Notes under the pieces: model-generated
What the model was told of the DNA's origin: nothing
The model's database searches: none
The model's input: the letters and a program-made list of their open reading frames with translations, nothing else
Made by a program: the position numbers and the translations under genes
Shown here: piece by piece, positions 54,233 to 63,065 of the stretch
Layout: each line of letters opens with the position of its first letter
Position numbering within the stretch: position 1 is the stretch's first letter
DNA from: an uncultured Collinsella sp.
GTDB lineage: Bacteria; Actinomycetota; Coriobacteriia; Coriobacteriales; Coriobacteriaceae
Length of the DNA: 64,000 bases
Direction: 5' to 3'
Assembly (NCBI GenBank): GCA_902479135.1
Contig: CABSNU010000009.1
Span: forward strand, 9,748 to 73,747

Positions 54233-56047
54233 TCATTCACCTCCCCCGTATGTATCGAGGTATTCCTGCTTGAGCGCTTGCGAGGACGACTCGATCTTTT
54301 CCACGAGCGTGCCGGCCTCGATGAAGTAGAACGAGTCGGTGAGGTCTGCCAGGTCGTCGAGTAGATGGCTTGAGATGAGCACGCTGCGGCCCCGTGTCAC
54401 TTCGCTGCGCATCGCGTCGCAGGAGGTTTTCCGTTTTCCCGGATCGAGGCCGTTCAGCGGTTCATCGAGGATGAGGTACGGGCAATCGGTCGCTATCGCC
54501 ATGGCAAGCTTTACCTGCTGCTTCATTCCTGTCGAGAGTTTACGGGCCGGCTTGTCGAGATATGGGGAGATTCCGAGGGAGTTGCAGAGCGAGTCGATGT
54601 CGGTGGCCGATTTCCACGCCTCCCTAACGAAAGAGAGGTGCTCGAGGGCCGATAGCGTGGGGTAGAGATCCGCGCTGCCCGAAGAGCTCAGGTAGACGAG
54701 TTCTGCGAATTCGGCTGATCGACGTTGGCAGATTCCGTCTGCCGCCAGGCTTCCCGAGCGGATGCGGGTGGGAAATTGGCCCGATAGCGCTTCAAGAAGG
54801 GTGGTTTTCCCCGAGCCGTTGGGAGCAACGAGGCCCGCCGCCGTCCCCGGGCCCAGGAAAAGCGATCCGATTGAAAGTACCGTCGTGCTCCCGTATCCCA
54901 CGCTCGCGTCTAGAAGCTCGAGCCCATGGTGCTTTTTAGCGGGTCCAGCCTGTTTGGGCGAACGTGCCGCAACGGCGCCGACCGCAAAAAGGACCGCGAC
55001 GTATGCCAGTGCCACGGCAAGCATCGATGCGCTGCCTGAACCGGAGCCAATGAATTCCGTCGGGAAGCATCCCACGTAGCCCGTTGCCTCGATAGGCGAG
55101 AACACGGCCAGCGGCAGGAGCCCGAGCACGGCATTATGCTCCAGCGCCGAATCGGACAATAACGGGAATGCCGGGGCCGCGACAAGCAGCGCGGAGGCAA
55201 GGGGGCCCGCGAGGACGCGCCTCGTTGCGGTCGATAGGACGACGGAGCAAACGGATATCAAGGTTCCGCCCGCAAGCAGCGCGAGAAGCAGGGTCGTGAA
55301 GACGTCTCCCGCGGTCGTGGTGGCAAGCACGCCGTTATGGAAGAAGGCGATCGGGTACCCAGTTTGCCCGAAGCCGTTTAGGGCCAAGGCGTAAATGCTC
55401 CCGGGTGCGAGGCCGGCGAGGAGCATCGCGGTCCCCGCGCCAATTATCGAAAACACGGTTTGGATAAGGCGCCGGAATTTGGGCACGGGCGCCTTTGCCG
55501 CCAGGGTCCCGGGCCTTGTGGCGCCGAGCACGAGTATCGACGAGAGAAGGAAGGGGATGAAGGGAAGGAAAGACGGTGCCGTGGCAATGGCGTAAGGCAG
55601 GAAGGAAAGGAATGGCAGGTCGTTTGCGGAGGCCGGGATATCCGTGATGCCGGAGCTGCTCAGGGCACGGCAATATGCGAGCTCCGCGTCATTGGTCTCT
55701 CGGTCTCCCACGATGGACCCGGATTGGAAGCCTTCGCCCATGAGCGCGTAGTAGCTCTCGGCAGAGTCGAGAAAGGCGGCGTCGGTTTGAGCGGCGAGGG
55801 CGGCGTTCGCGTATCTTGCAAGCTCAGCGTCATCTTGCTGCTCTGGCGATAGGTCTGTGCCGCTGGCCTGGGGCGCGCGCGTATTGAATGCGTCGACGAA
55901 GCCCTGCATGCCCTGCTTCATGAAGAAGGGCCCGTAGATGGGTGAATTGAACGCAATGGGGACGGAGAAGGCTGCAGCGAGAACGAGCGTACAAATCCAT
56001 ACGGCCTTGTCTCTTAGGATTAGTTTGAGAAGAAGTCGACAGTACAT
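54233..56047 (-). CDS. ABC transporter with fused ABC-2 permease and ATPase
   Basis: A 604-residue half-transporter. The N-terminal about 380 residues form an ABC-2-type permease: a first helix (VWICTLVLAAAFSVPIAF), a large extracellular loop (residues 35-155), and five more helices (YAIATAPSFLPFIPFLLSS, TVFSIIGAGTAMLLAGL, VFTTLLLALLAGGTLISV and others). The ATPase occupies about residues 385-600: Walker A APNGSGKTTL, LSTGMKQQVKLAMA signature and Walker B YLILDEPLNGLDP. An integral permease-ATPase fusion in this order is unusual for the ABC-2 class, in which these are normally separate. The ATG at 56047 has only a weak upstream site. It is followed by the small anchored protein; the partner transporter genes lie upstream. 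Confidence 0.85.
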   Translation of the reverse strand: MYCRLLLKLILRDKAVWICTLVLAAAFSVPIAFNSPIYGPFFMKQGMQGFVDAFNTRAPQASGTDLSPEQQDDAELARYANAALAAQTDAAFLDSAESYYALMGEGFQSGSIVGDRETNDAELAYCRALSSSGITDIPASANDLPFLSFLPYAIATAPSFLPFIPFLLSSILVLGATRPGTLAAKAPVPKFRRLIQTVFSIIGAGTAMLLAGLAPGSIYALALNGFGQTGYPIAFFHNGVLATTTAGDVFTTLLLALLAGGTLISVCSVVLSTATRRVLAGPLASALLVAAPAFPLLSDSALEHNAVLGLLPLAVFSPIEATGYVGCFPTEFIGSGSGSASMLAVALAYVAVLFAVGAVAARSPKQAGPAKKHHGLELLDASVGYGSTTVLSIGSLFLGPGTAAGLVAPNGSGKTTLLEALSGQFPTRIRSGSLAADGICQRRSAEFAELVYLSSSGSADLYPTLSALEHLSFVREAWKSATDIDSLCNSLGISPYLDKPARKLSTGMKQQVKLAMAIATDCPYLILDEPLNGLDPGKRKTSCDAMRSEVTRGRSVLISSHLLDDLADLTDSFYFIEAGTLVEKIESSSQALKQEYLDTYGGGE

Positions 56048-56197
56048 TTAGAAGCACCTACGTTCCCCAAAGAATTGTTAGATTAAAAGTAACAGACCGG
56101 ATGAAGATACGTGCGACGGGGGCGAGGCGAATGGCTGAACGGTATCGATATGCGGGTTTAACGGCATATCGACCACATAGATTATTAACCTGCATTT

Positions 56198-56947
56198 CTA
56201 CCCGCCCTCTTCGTAGAGCCGCCGATACGTGCTTAGCGCACCCTCGGCGCGTCCGGCAGGCTTTGCGAAATGGGATCCAGGAGACTTCGACGCAGCATCA
56301 TCTTGCGGAATGCTTCTAATGAGCGTCCCATCCTTCAAAAACAGAATCTCATCGCACAATCTATCGACCGAATCCAAGATGTGGGATGACATGATGATGC
56401 ACGTACCGGAATCGGCCAACTTCCTAAGAATCTCGGAATGCAAGTCCACCCTGCTGGGGTCGAGCGCGTTCATGGGCTCATCTAATAGAAGGTACCGCGC
56501 ACCCGTCGCATACGCAATCGCCAGGGTAAGCTGCTGCTTCATGCCCTGGCTCAGAGTGCGGATCCTCATCTTCGCGAACTCGCCTATCTGCGTTTGTTCC
56601 ACTATCTCTTCGATATCGCGAGCATGCGGCCACATATCGCAAACCATCTTGAGGTGATCTTCCGCACGCAATCCGGGATACAGCAGCGTCCCCTCGCCAG
56701 GTGCATAGAAGATCATAGAACGGACCTCTCTCGCACCCGTACCCTGCACCTCATCCAGAACGATGCTCCCGTCCACGCGAGGACCCGGCAAACCTGCCAT
56801 CGCACGCAGCAACGTCGTCTTTCCATGCCCGTTCGGAGCGACGAGACCGTAGACCGTACCCGGGGCAAACTCAGCGTTCACCGAATCTACGAGCACCTTC
56901 TTTCCATAAGAGATCGTCAGCGTTTGAAGGTCAATCATCGAGATCAT
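56198..56947 (-). CDS. ABC transporter ATP-binding protein
   Basis: A 249-residue ATPase: Walker A APNGHGKTTLLRAMAGL near residue 36, a Q-loop region around FYAPGEGTLLYPGL, signature LSQGMKQQLTLAIAYATG, Walker B YLLLDEPMNALDP and switch His in IIMSSHILDSVDR. The residues are close to those of the ATPase half of the 604-residue protein, so the two are probably paralogues. Its start overlaps the stop of the upstream permease by 4 bases, showing coupling with that large permease. The intergenic 56048-56197 stretch on its downstream side holds no gene. Transport direction and substrate are unknown; a peptide or antibiotic export role is common for this architecture. Confidence 0.9.
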   Translation of the reverse strand: MISMIDLQTLTISYGKKVLVDSVNAEFAPGTVYGLVAPNGHGKTTLLRAMAGLPGPRVDGSIVLDEVQGTGAREVRSMIFYAPGEGTLLYPGLRAEDHLKMVCDMWPHARDIEEIVEQTQIGEFAKMRIRTLSQGMKQQLTLAIAYATGARYLLLDEPMNALDPSRVDLHSEILRKLADSGTCIIMSSHILDSVDRLCDEILFLKDGTLIRSIPQDDAASKSPGSHFAKPAGRAEGALSTYRRLYEEGG

Positions 56948-59163
56948 CCCCTTTCGATCTTTGGAACACTCAGGCGCACCATCAACGGAGATACGGCGCC
57001 CAAGACCACCAGCAGAGCGCCCGATGCGCCGACGACCTCTCCAAAAGGCATCGCGTTCGTCCCTCGCCCAAGGAACCCAATCGTCCCCACCTGGGAAGCG
57101 GGATCAAACGAGGCGAATGGAGCCAGCAGCGCGACGCCCATGCCCACGCTTTCAACATGAGCGCTCAACGAACCCAACACCAAGAGAACCGCGCAAACCA
57201 TTCCGGTGACAACGGGGTTGCGGCTAATCGCTGCTGTCAACGCAGCGACGACGGAAATCACGCCGTATGCCATGACCAGCAACGGAATGCTACGTAACAC
57301 CGCCTCCCCCACCGTGGACGTTGTCGGAGCCCCCGCTCGAATGAGAGCGGCGGGATACTCCAATCCACCCGCGCCGTTCTTAATCGCGGACACAACCGCA
57401 GCGGGAACCATCGACACCAAAAGCAGTGCCAAGCCAAGCAGGAGAGATAACACAACAGCCGTTAGAAAACGTATATACGCTGTTGTAGGGACCTGCAGGA
57501 GCAGCAGGGAGCGATATTGCAAATGGATGCACACGAACGACACGACGACCACGGGTAACAGCCAGAACAAGGAGGGAAGCGCTGCCTGGAGATACGAAAG
57601 AAGGATTAATGGGGGCATCTTCGTACTTAACTCGTAGACCTTGGGGTCCGGCAAGCTCGCGATCGACTCGAGCAGAAGAGCGCGCGCCCCCGCACGAGAA
57701 GGAGTCTCCGGCTCGATTCCGATCGATTGCGGGAGGGTCGCATCTGCCGCGCCCAGCTCGCCTCGAGCGCGCTCATACGTCGCGAGGCTGCGAAACCCCT
57801 CCGCAGGCGTAGGCGCGTACACGAAACCCGAAAGAGCATCTCGCATGTCCCCCAGAGCCGCTTTACCCTCGGCGTCCATATTCGCAGCGCCCTGCTCTAG
57901 GTACCGATCGATTAAACGAATCTCGCCATCCCTATACCGACCAGCGGAAACGTCATCAGTATCGGGAAACGTCTCGACCAGAGCCGGGACCAACATCGCC
58001 GTGGACATCGTGACCGCACACGCAGCAAGGAGGGGAGAACGCAGGAGCAGTTTCCCCATCGTTCTTACGTATGCGGCGGCGGCACAAGCGCTCGAACGGG
58101 CTGCCGTTCTCGATGCGGTGAAGGAACCCCTCTCAAGACAAATCGGGGGCATCTGACGCGCGCAACCGCTCTTTCCGGCAACGCAAAGCAGGCAAATTGC
58201 CAGCACCTCGATCCCGGTTGCGCATACGAGGGTAATCGCGCCACGCTCGAAGCAAAGTCCGGGCAGATTCACTATCTGCGTTGTCGGGTACGGGCTATAG
58301 GCGCCGACGGTCAACTCGGTGTTCGCATACGTAAGGGGATTCAACAGGGCGAATTCACGTAAAGCGATGGATCTTCCGTAATACCCGGGAACCATCGTCA
58401 CCCCCATCAGGGCACATACGAACACGATTCCAAGCGTAGGGTTATTGGCAATCTTCACGGCAAGGTGAACGACGAGCGAGATGAACGCCGCCACCAAGAA
58501 TTGCAAGATGGCCGTCTGTGCGAACACCAGCCAAGCCGGTTTGATAACCGGAGTCGCATATTGAACGTAGCCTATCGGATAGAACAGCGAGCCCGGGCCA
58601 TTCTTCACAAGTGCGGCGATTATCCCTGGAAGATTGACGGCGAGGACGGCAAGCATCGCAAAAACACTCGCCCATACGCTCGATGCAACAAGCCTGCCCA
58701 GCTCACCCATCGGTGCCTGGATGATGAGTTTTTCACGTTTGTTAAGACGCGCGGCAAGGAACGAGACGGCAACGGCTATTGCGGGCCATAGCAAGTACTC
58801 CTTCGATCCGTCATAAAAGGAGTACGCTCCATCCGATACCTGCAGAAACGGAAGCAGAGGAGAGAGCGGCGCCAAGACAAGACGCCCCGCGGCAAGAGGG
58901 TACAGAAGCGCGGGCATGCTTGATGAAGAGGTATAGACGCCCTCCTCCCCCGCATTCACAAGCGCATCCGCATAGGATGCTGACAATTCCTGCTCAACAC
59001 GGGTTATTCCCGACTCGAGGTATTCAACCCGTCCGTCGATGCCAGCCGCGCTCCTGAAGACGGGCAAAGCACAAAGAACCATCAACGCAACAACGGCAAT
59101 ACAGAGCGACCTGGAGGAGAGGAGCGACCTAAAGATTGCCTTCGAGATCTTGAGCATATTCAT
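56944..59163 (-). CDS. Large ABC-2-type permease with two homologous halves
   Basis: A 739-residue membrane protein. Two halves share similar patterns: KNGPGSLFYPIGYVQYATPV around residue 190 and KNGAGGLEYPAALIRAGAPT around residue 605, each preceded by the same type of helix pair and followed by further helices (LQFLVAAFISLVVHLAVKIA and SVVAALTAAISRNPVVTGMV). The first half begins with an anchor (LCIAVVALMVLCALPVF) and an extracellular segment. The permease half of the 604-residue protein has a related LNGFGQTGYPIAFFHNGVLA stretch. Thus this gene seems to encode two fused permease subunits. The ATG at 59163 has a poor ribosome site; alternatives lie at 59157 and 59181. Confidence 0.83.
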   Translation of the reverse strand: MNMLKISKAIFRSLLSSRSLCIAVVALMVLCALPVFRSAAGIDGRVEYLESGITRVEQELSASYADALVNAGEEGVYTSSSSMPALLYPLAAGRLVLAPLSPLLPFLQVSDGAYSFYDGSKEYLLWPAIAVAVSFLAARLNKREKLIIQAPMGELGRLVASSVWASVFAMLAVLAVNLPGIIAALVKNGPGSLFYPIGYVQYATPVIKPAWLVFAQTAILQFLVAAFISLVVHLAVKIANNPTLGIVFVCALMGVTMVPGYYGRSIALREFALLNPLTYANTELTVGAYSPYPTTQIVNLPGLCFERGAITLVCATGIEVLAICLLCVAGKSGCARQMPPICLERGSFTASRTAARSSACAAAAYVRTMGKLLLRSPLLAACAVTMSTAMLVPALVETFPDTDDVSAGRYRDGEIRLIDRYLEQGAANMDAEGKAALGDMRDALSGFVYAPTPAEGFRSLATYERARGELGAADATLPQSIGIEPETPSRAGARALLLESIASLPDPKVYELSTKMPPLILLSYLQAALPSLFWLLPVVVVSFVCIHLQYRSLLLLQVPTTAYIRFLTAVVLSLLLGLALLLVSMVPAAVVSAIKNGAGGLEYPAALIRAGAPTTSTVGEAVLRSIPLLVMAYGVISVVAALTAAISRNPVVTGMVCAVLLVLGSLSAHVESVGMGVALLAPFASFDPASQVGTIGFLGRGTNAMPFGEVVGASGALLVVLGAVSPLMVRLSVPKIERG

Positions 59164-59298
59164 CGCCAACCTTAACCTCATCCAGTCGGAACAGAGGGGC
59201 CGAACAAAATGCTCGGCCCTTATTACTTGCCGGCAAAGTCAATTTAACATAAACTGTTAAAAAGTAACCTGAGTTTTTTAAATTCTTCGGAGGTTATT

Positions 59299-59811
59299 AT
59301 GAGTTCCGACAATCGCACTCCCCGGCTTCATTCCTTCCGCATCGCATGTGCGATAGCCTCTGCGACCCTTTGCGCCACCGCCATCGCACAAGTGGCGTTC
59401 TCCTTAAAGCCAGCAATCGAAGTGCTCGACAACCCTGTAATTGCAGACTCCCCCGCGTATCCAGCCCTTGCGATCTCGACATTGGTCCCTGCCGTCATCG
59501 GTATCGCTACGACCATCCTCAGCGCCGTTCTCGTGTGGACGATCAAGAGCGGAGACCCCTTCAAGAAAGGGTCTGCGACATGCTTGAAGGTGCTCGGCAT
59601 TCTCTTCGTTGTTCAAGCTGCCACCAGCCTCTACGCCGGCTCACTCAAAACCTCCGTTTCGATGTTTGGCGGCGAGGGGGCCGTCGGCGCCCAAGAGATC
59701 GCTTCATCATTCGATTGGACCTCTCTGGTTCTCGGCATCGTCCTGTTCATGCTTTCCCAGCTCTTCTTGTACGCCCGAGAGCTGTACCTCGACTCCGACG
59801 AGATTGCGTAA
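59299..59811 (+). CDS. DUF2975-family membrane protein (YoaS-like)
   Basis: A 170-residue protein with four membrane segments: IACAIASATLCATAIAQVAF, LAISTLVPAVIGIATTILSA, CLKVLGILFVVQAATSLYA and WTSLVLGIVLFMLSQLFLYA, ending ARELYLDSDEIA, which matches the usual end of DUF2975 proteins. These are almost always followed by a small XRE-type regulator, as here. The ATG at 59299 follows CGGAGG at good spacing. It is divergent from the ABC operon, sharing a 135-bp upstream region, so the pair may control that operon. The exact function of DUF2975 proteins is not established. Confidence 0.82.
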   Translation: MSSDNRTPRLHSFRIACAIASATLCATAIAQVAFSLKPAIEVLDNPVIADSPAYPALAISTLVPAVIGIATTILSAVLVWTIKSGDPFKKGSATCLKVLGILFVVQAATSLYAGSLKTSVSMFGGEGAVGAQEIASSFDWTSLVLGIVLFMLSQLFLYARELYLDSDEIA

Positions 59812-59820
59812 GGAAACGCC

Positions 59821-60072
59821 ATGCCCGTAATTGTTCGCCTCGACAAGATCATGGCCGAGCGAAAGATTTCCTCGAACGAACTTGCCGAAAGGATTGGAAC
59901 CACGCCCGTGAACCTGTCCCGTATTAAAAAAGGGCATATTCGCGGCATTCGCTTCAACACACTCGAGCAGCTATGCCTCGCCCTTCGTTGCCAACCCGGA
60001 GACCTTCTCGAAGTCATGAGCGAAGAGGATGCCCGAAAGGAGTTCGGACTCGATTGGTCCGCCGAGGATTAG
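59821..60072 (+). CDS. Small XRE-type helix-turn-helix regulator (YozG-like)
   Basis: An 83-residue DNA-binding protein: IVRLDKIMAERKISSNELAE, IGTTPVNLSRIKKGHIRGIR and FNTLEQLCLALRCQPGDLLE are the helices of a Cro/C1-type domain of the HTH_26 class. It begins 9 bp after the DUF2975 gene, with AAGGAAACGCC upstream, as in the YoaS-YozG pair of Bacillus. The TAG stop at 60070-60072 is directly followed, in the same frame, by the truncated recombinase (60073-60798). The insertion junction therefore falls at or next to this stop codon. Confidence 0.88.
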   Translation: MPVIVRLDKIMAERKISSNELAERIGTTPVNLSRIKKGHIRGIRFNTLEQLCLALRCQPGDLLEVMSEEDARKEFGLDWSAED

Positions 60073-60798
60073 AGGGCGGTCGTACTCGCCCTGCACACGG
60101 GGATGCGAATCGGCGAGGTCTGCGGCCTTCGGTGGTGCGATGTGGATTTCGAGACGGGCCTGATCTCGATCAGACACTCGGTGGCGTACGCGAAGGGAAT
60201 GGGTTCGTTCATCAAGGACACCAAGACCCATGACGCCAGGGGTATCCCCATCGACCCGGTCGGCCTACTCCCCTTCCTGAAGGAGACCCACGAGATCGAC
60301 TGCGGAAAGCTGCGCTTGCGCGGCCTTACCGGGGCGGTCGAGATCGGGGACTGCTACATCCTGTCGGAGCCGGGCGCGACCTTCGCGACGACAAGCTATA
60401 TCCGCAGGGCGTTCAAGACGTTCTCGGAGACCAACGGCCTCATGGGCACCAACGACGAGCTGATCACGTTCCACGGCCTTCGCCACACGTTCGCAACGCA
60501 GTGGATCCGCCAAGGCGGCGATATCAAGGCGCTCCAATCGATCCTCGGCCACAAGGACGCCATGGCGACGCTCAACGTCTACGCCGACATCGAGCCCATC
60601 TCCAAAATCCATAACATGCTGCGCGCCACGCCGTGCCTTTGGCGCGGGCACCTCGGGCCGAGGGTCGATCCGGGTCCCATGTTCCAACAGAGGATCCAGG
60701 AGTCCATCGAGACGCTCCAGGCGTTCGGCTACGGCATCACCGAGCCGGACGACCGAAATATCGCCATACGCGACGTGAAGACGAACAGTTGGCTCTAG
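60073..60798 (+). pseudogene. Tyrosine recombinase (integrase) catalytic remnant lacking its N-terminus
   Basis: About 241 codons of phage-type integrase catalytic domain. Visible: Arg in LALHTGMRIGEVCGLRW, HGLRHTFATQWI (HxxR), LGHKDAMATLNVYAD (His and the nucleophile Tyr). All catalytic residues seem intact but the arm- and core-binding domains that should precede them are missing; the frame runs straight back into the HTH gene's stop codon. An internal ATG at 60103 could start a fragment, but without the DNA-binding half it would not work normally. It marks the right side of the accessory island. Confidence 0.85.
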
Positions 60799-60948
60799 CT
60801 CACCGAGTACGCGGCAGTGCTGGGCCCATCCCAACTGAGGTCACGGTGGTCCGATAGGGGCGCCGCCCGCGGCATGCGCCGCGGAGCGGTATCCCCTACC
60901 GAAGGGCGGGGATGCCCTCCGCTTCCAGTTCGGAATCAGCCGTCGGAG

Positions 60949-61013
60949 GCGTTCGGCTGACTGCGGGAACGGCCTGTCCGCTCAATGTGTTCGGCTGAGA
61001 TCGGAAATCAACC
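60949..61013. repeat. Right 65-bp direct repeat of the island
   Basis: Partner of 53593-53657, same length, six transitions different. It lies between the recombinase remnant and the ACT gene. The stretch 60799-60948 before it includes a GC-rich hairpin (CCGCGGCATGCGCCGCGG region) but no gene. Confidence 0.92.
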
Positions 61014-61194
61014 CAACACGAGCCGGACACGCGCCAGACGGCTCTTCCCCGTACGGCCTTCCCCCTTACGCTCATGTTGCAGGCATGTAACGCCGCAGCG
61101 AGCGCGCCTTTTTTGCGCCAGACAGGTACAATGATGAACACTGTACCGTAGCGGAGCGCCCCGCGCGCGCCGCAATCACGCGAAAGGGTTTCCC

Positions 61195-61482
61195 ATGGCC
61201 GAGATCTCGTCCTCCCGTATCGTCATCACCGTCCTTGGCAAGAACCGCCCCGGCATCGTCGCCGGCGTCACCCGCGTCCTGGGCGAGGCCAACGTCGACA
61301 TCCGCGACATCACGCAGTCCATTATCGAGGACATCTTCACCATGACCATGCTGGCCGATACCGCCGAGTCCAAGCTCGACTTCGCTGAGCTGCAGAAGGC
61401 CCTGGCCGAGGCCGGCGAGCTTTCGGGCGTCAACGTGTCCATCCAGCGCGAGGACGTCTTCAACTTTATGTACCGCCTGTAG
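61195..61482 (+). CDS. ACT-domain protein (UPF0237 type)
   Basis: A 95-residue protein composed of a single ACT domain: IVITVLGKNRPGIVAGVTRV, then ANVDIRDITQSIIEDIFTM, with the glycine that typically lines a small-molecule site. Stand-alone ACT proteins of this type are thought to sense amino acids; in many genomes they precede a DUF711 gene, which is not next here. Instead citrate synthase follows 77 bp downstream in the same direction. The ATG at 61195 follows GAAAGGG. Confidence 0.9.
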   Translation: MAEISSSRIVITVLGKNRPGIVAGVTRVLGEANVDIRDITQSIIEDIFTMTMLADTAESKLDFAELQKALAEAGELSGVNVSIQREDVFNFMYRL

Positions 61483-61559
61483 CGAGCAAGCCGCTGGGGA
61501 TAGCCTGACGCGCGCATGCCCATGCAAGTCACCCCGATGCGGCCCGGAAAGGAGCGCGC

Positions 61560-62978
61560 ATGGCCTACGACGCCAAGAAAATCTATTACCGCTTCGATGA
61601 CCACTTGAGCCGCCTGGTTCTGGATTACGAAGCAAGCCGCCAGATTTCGTCTGAGAGCGAAAGCCTCTACCACGGCCTGCCGACCGACCCTTATGACGAA
61701 GGCCTGTTTGTCGAGCACAATGTCAAGCGCGGCCTACGCAATGCCGACGGCTCGGGCGTGGTCGCGGGCCTCACTCGTATCTCGGATGTGCACGGCTACA
61801 ACAAGGTCAACGGAAAGGTCGTGCCCGATCAGGGCAAGCTCACGCTTCGCGGCTACAGCATCGAGGATCTGGTCAACAATGCCCAGGCCGAGAATCGCTA
61901 CGGCTACGAGGAAGTCGCCTATCTGCTTATCACGGGTTCGCTCCCTAACAAGGAAGAGCTCGACGGCTTTTGCGAGCGCCTAGGCGCCTTTAGACATCTG
62001 AGCGACGAGTACGTTAAAGAGTTCCCTATGACCACGGTGTCGTCGAGCATCATGAACGTGCTCCAGCGCGCCGTACTGCTGCTCTACGCCTTCGATGCCG
62101 AACCAGACGTGATCACGCCCGAGCACGAAATCGACGTCGCCATTTCCATGCTCGCACGTCTCCCGCGCATCGCCGCCTTCGCACACATGGCCTCGGTCGC
62201 CAAGCTTCGCGGCTCCGAGGTTCACGTGCCGCACCCCACGCCCGGTCTCTCCACCGCCGAGACCATCCTACAGGTCTTGCGCGGTGGCATGGCGTTCACC
62301 CGCGACGAAGCCATGCTACTCGACGTGATGCTCATGCTGCATGCCGAGCACGGCGGCGGCAACAACTCCACGTTTGCCTGCCGCGTGCTGTCCTCCTCGG
62401 CCACCGACCCGTATTCCGCTTATGCCGCGGCCATCGGCTCGCTCAAGGGCCCGCGCCACGGCGGCGCCAACGCCAAGGTCGTGTCCATGCACGAGGACAT
62501 CCGTGCGCATGTCTCCAATTGGGAGGACGAGGACGAGGTCGCAGCCTACCTGGGCAAGATCCTCGACAAGCAGGCCTTCGACGGCACGGGTCTCATCTAC
62601 GGCATGGGCCACGCCGTCTATACGCTCAGCGACCCGCGCGCCGAGGTGTGCCGCCGTTACGCGCGCACGCTTGCCGCCAAGAAGGACTTGGGCGATGAGT
62701 TCGCGCTCATCGAGCGCATCGAGCGCCTGGCACCGCAGGTGATGCGCGACCACGGCATGACCAAGCCCATCTGCGCCAACATCGACCTGTACACGGGCTT
62801 TATCTACAAGATGCTCGGCGTGCCCGAGACGCTCTTTACGCCGCTATTCGCCGTCGCCCGCATGGCCGGCTGGTCGGCACACCGCATGGAAGAACTCTTC
62901 TGCGCGCATCGCATCATCCGCCCGGCATACCGTCCGGTGATCGAGCCACTGGAGTACAAGCCGCTCGCCGACCGCTAG
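61560..62978 (+). CDS. gltA: Citrate synthase
   Basis: Condenses oxaloacetate and acetyl-CoA to citrate. The 472-residue sequence has the catalytic His in LHAEHGGGNNSTF near residue 262, a second His in IYGMGHAVYTLSDPRA near 350, and the catalytic Asp in ANIDLYTGFIYKMLG near 410. Substrate-site signatures include LTLRGYSIEDLV and GPRHGGANAKVV. The N-terminus is about 40 residues longer than in short bacterial forms, as in other Coriobacteriia-type enzymes. The ATG at 61560 follows GAAAGGAG. A terminator follows. With gltBD it would provide carbon for glutamate synthesis if the isocitrate branch exists elsewhere. Confidence 0.94.
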   Translation: MAYDAKKIYYRFDDHLSRLVLDYEASRQISSESESLYHGLPTDPYDEGLFVEHNVKRGLRNADGSGVVAGLTRISDVHGYNKVNGKVVPDQGKLTLRGYSIEDLVNNAQAENRYGYEEVAYLLITGSLPNKEELDGFCERLGAFRHLSDEYVKEFPMTTVSSSIMNVLQRAVLLLYAFDAEPDVITPEHEIDVAISMLARLPRIAAFAHMASVAKLRGSEVHVPHPTPGLSTAETILQVLRGGMAFTRDEAMLLDVMLMLHAEHGGGNNSTFACRVLSSSATDPYSAYAAAIGSLKGPRHGGANAKVVSMHEDIRAHVSNWEDEDEVAAYLGKILDKQAFDGTGLIYGMGHAVYTLSDPRAEVCRRYARTLAAKKDLGDEFALIERIERLAPQVMRDHGMTKPICANIDLYTGFIYKMLGVPETLFTPLFAVARMAGWSAHRMEELFCAHRIIRPAYRPVIEPLEYKPLADR

Positions 62979-63002
62979 GACGCGGACCGTTATAGAACTC
63001 GA

Positions 63003-63040
63003 GCGTGGCCAGGGCATCACCGCCCTCGGCCACGCTTTTT
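63003..63040 (+). terminator. Terminator of citrate synthase
   Basis: GCGTGGCC(AG)GGC / GCC(CTC)GGCCACGC stem followed by TTTTT, 24 bp after the stop codon. Confidence 0.9.
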
Positions 63041-63065
63041 ATGCCAGCAGAAAGGGCTGCATCGA

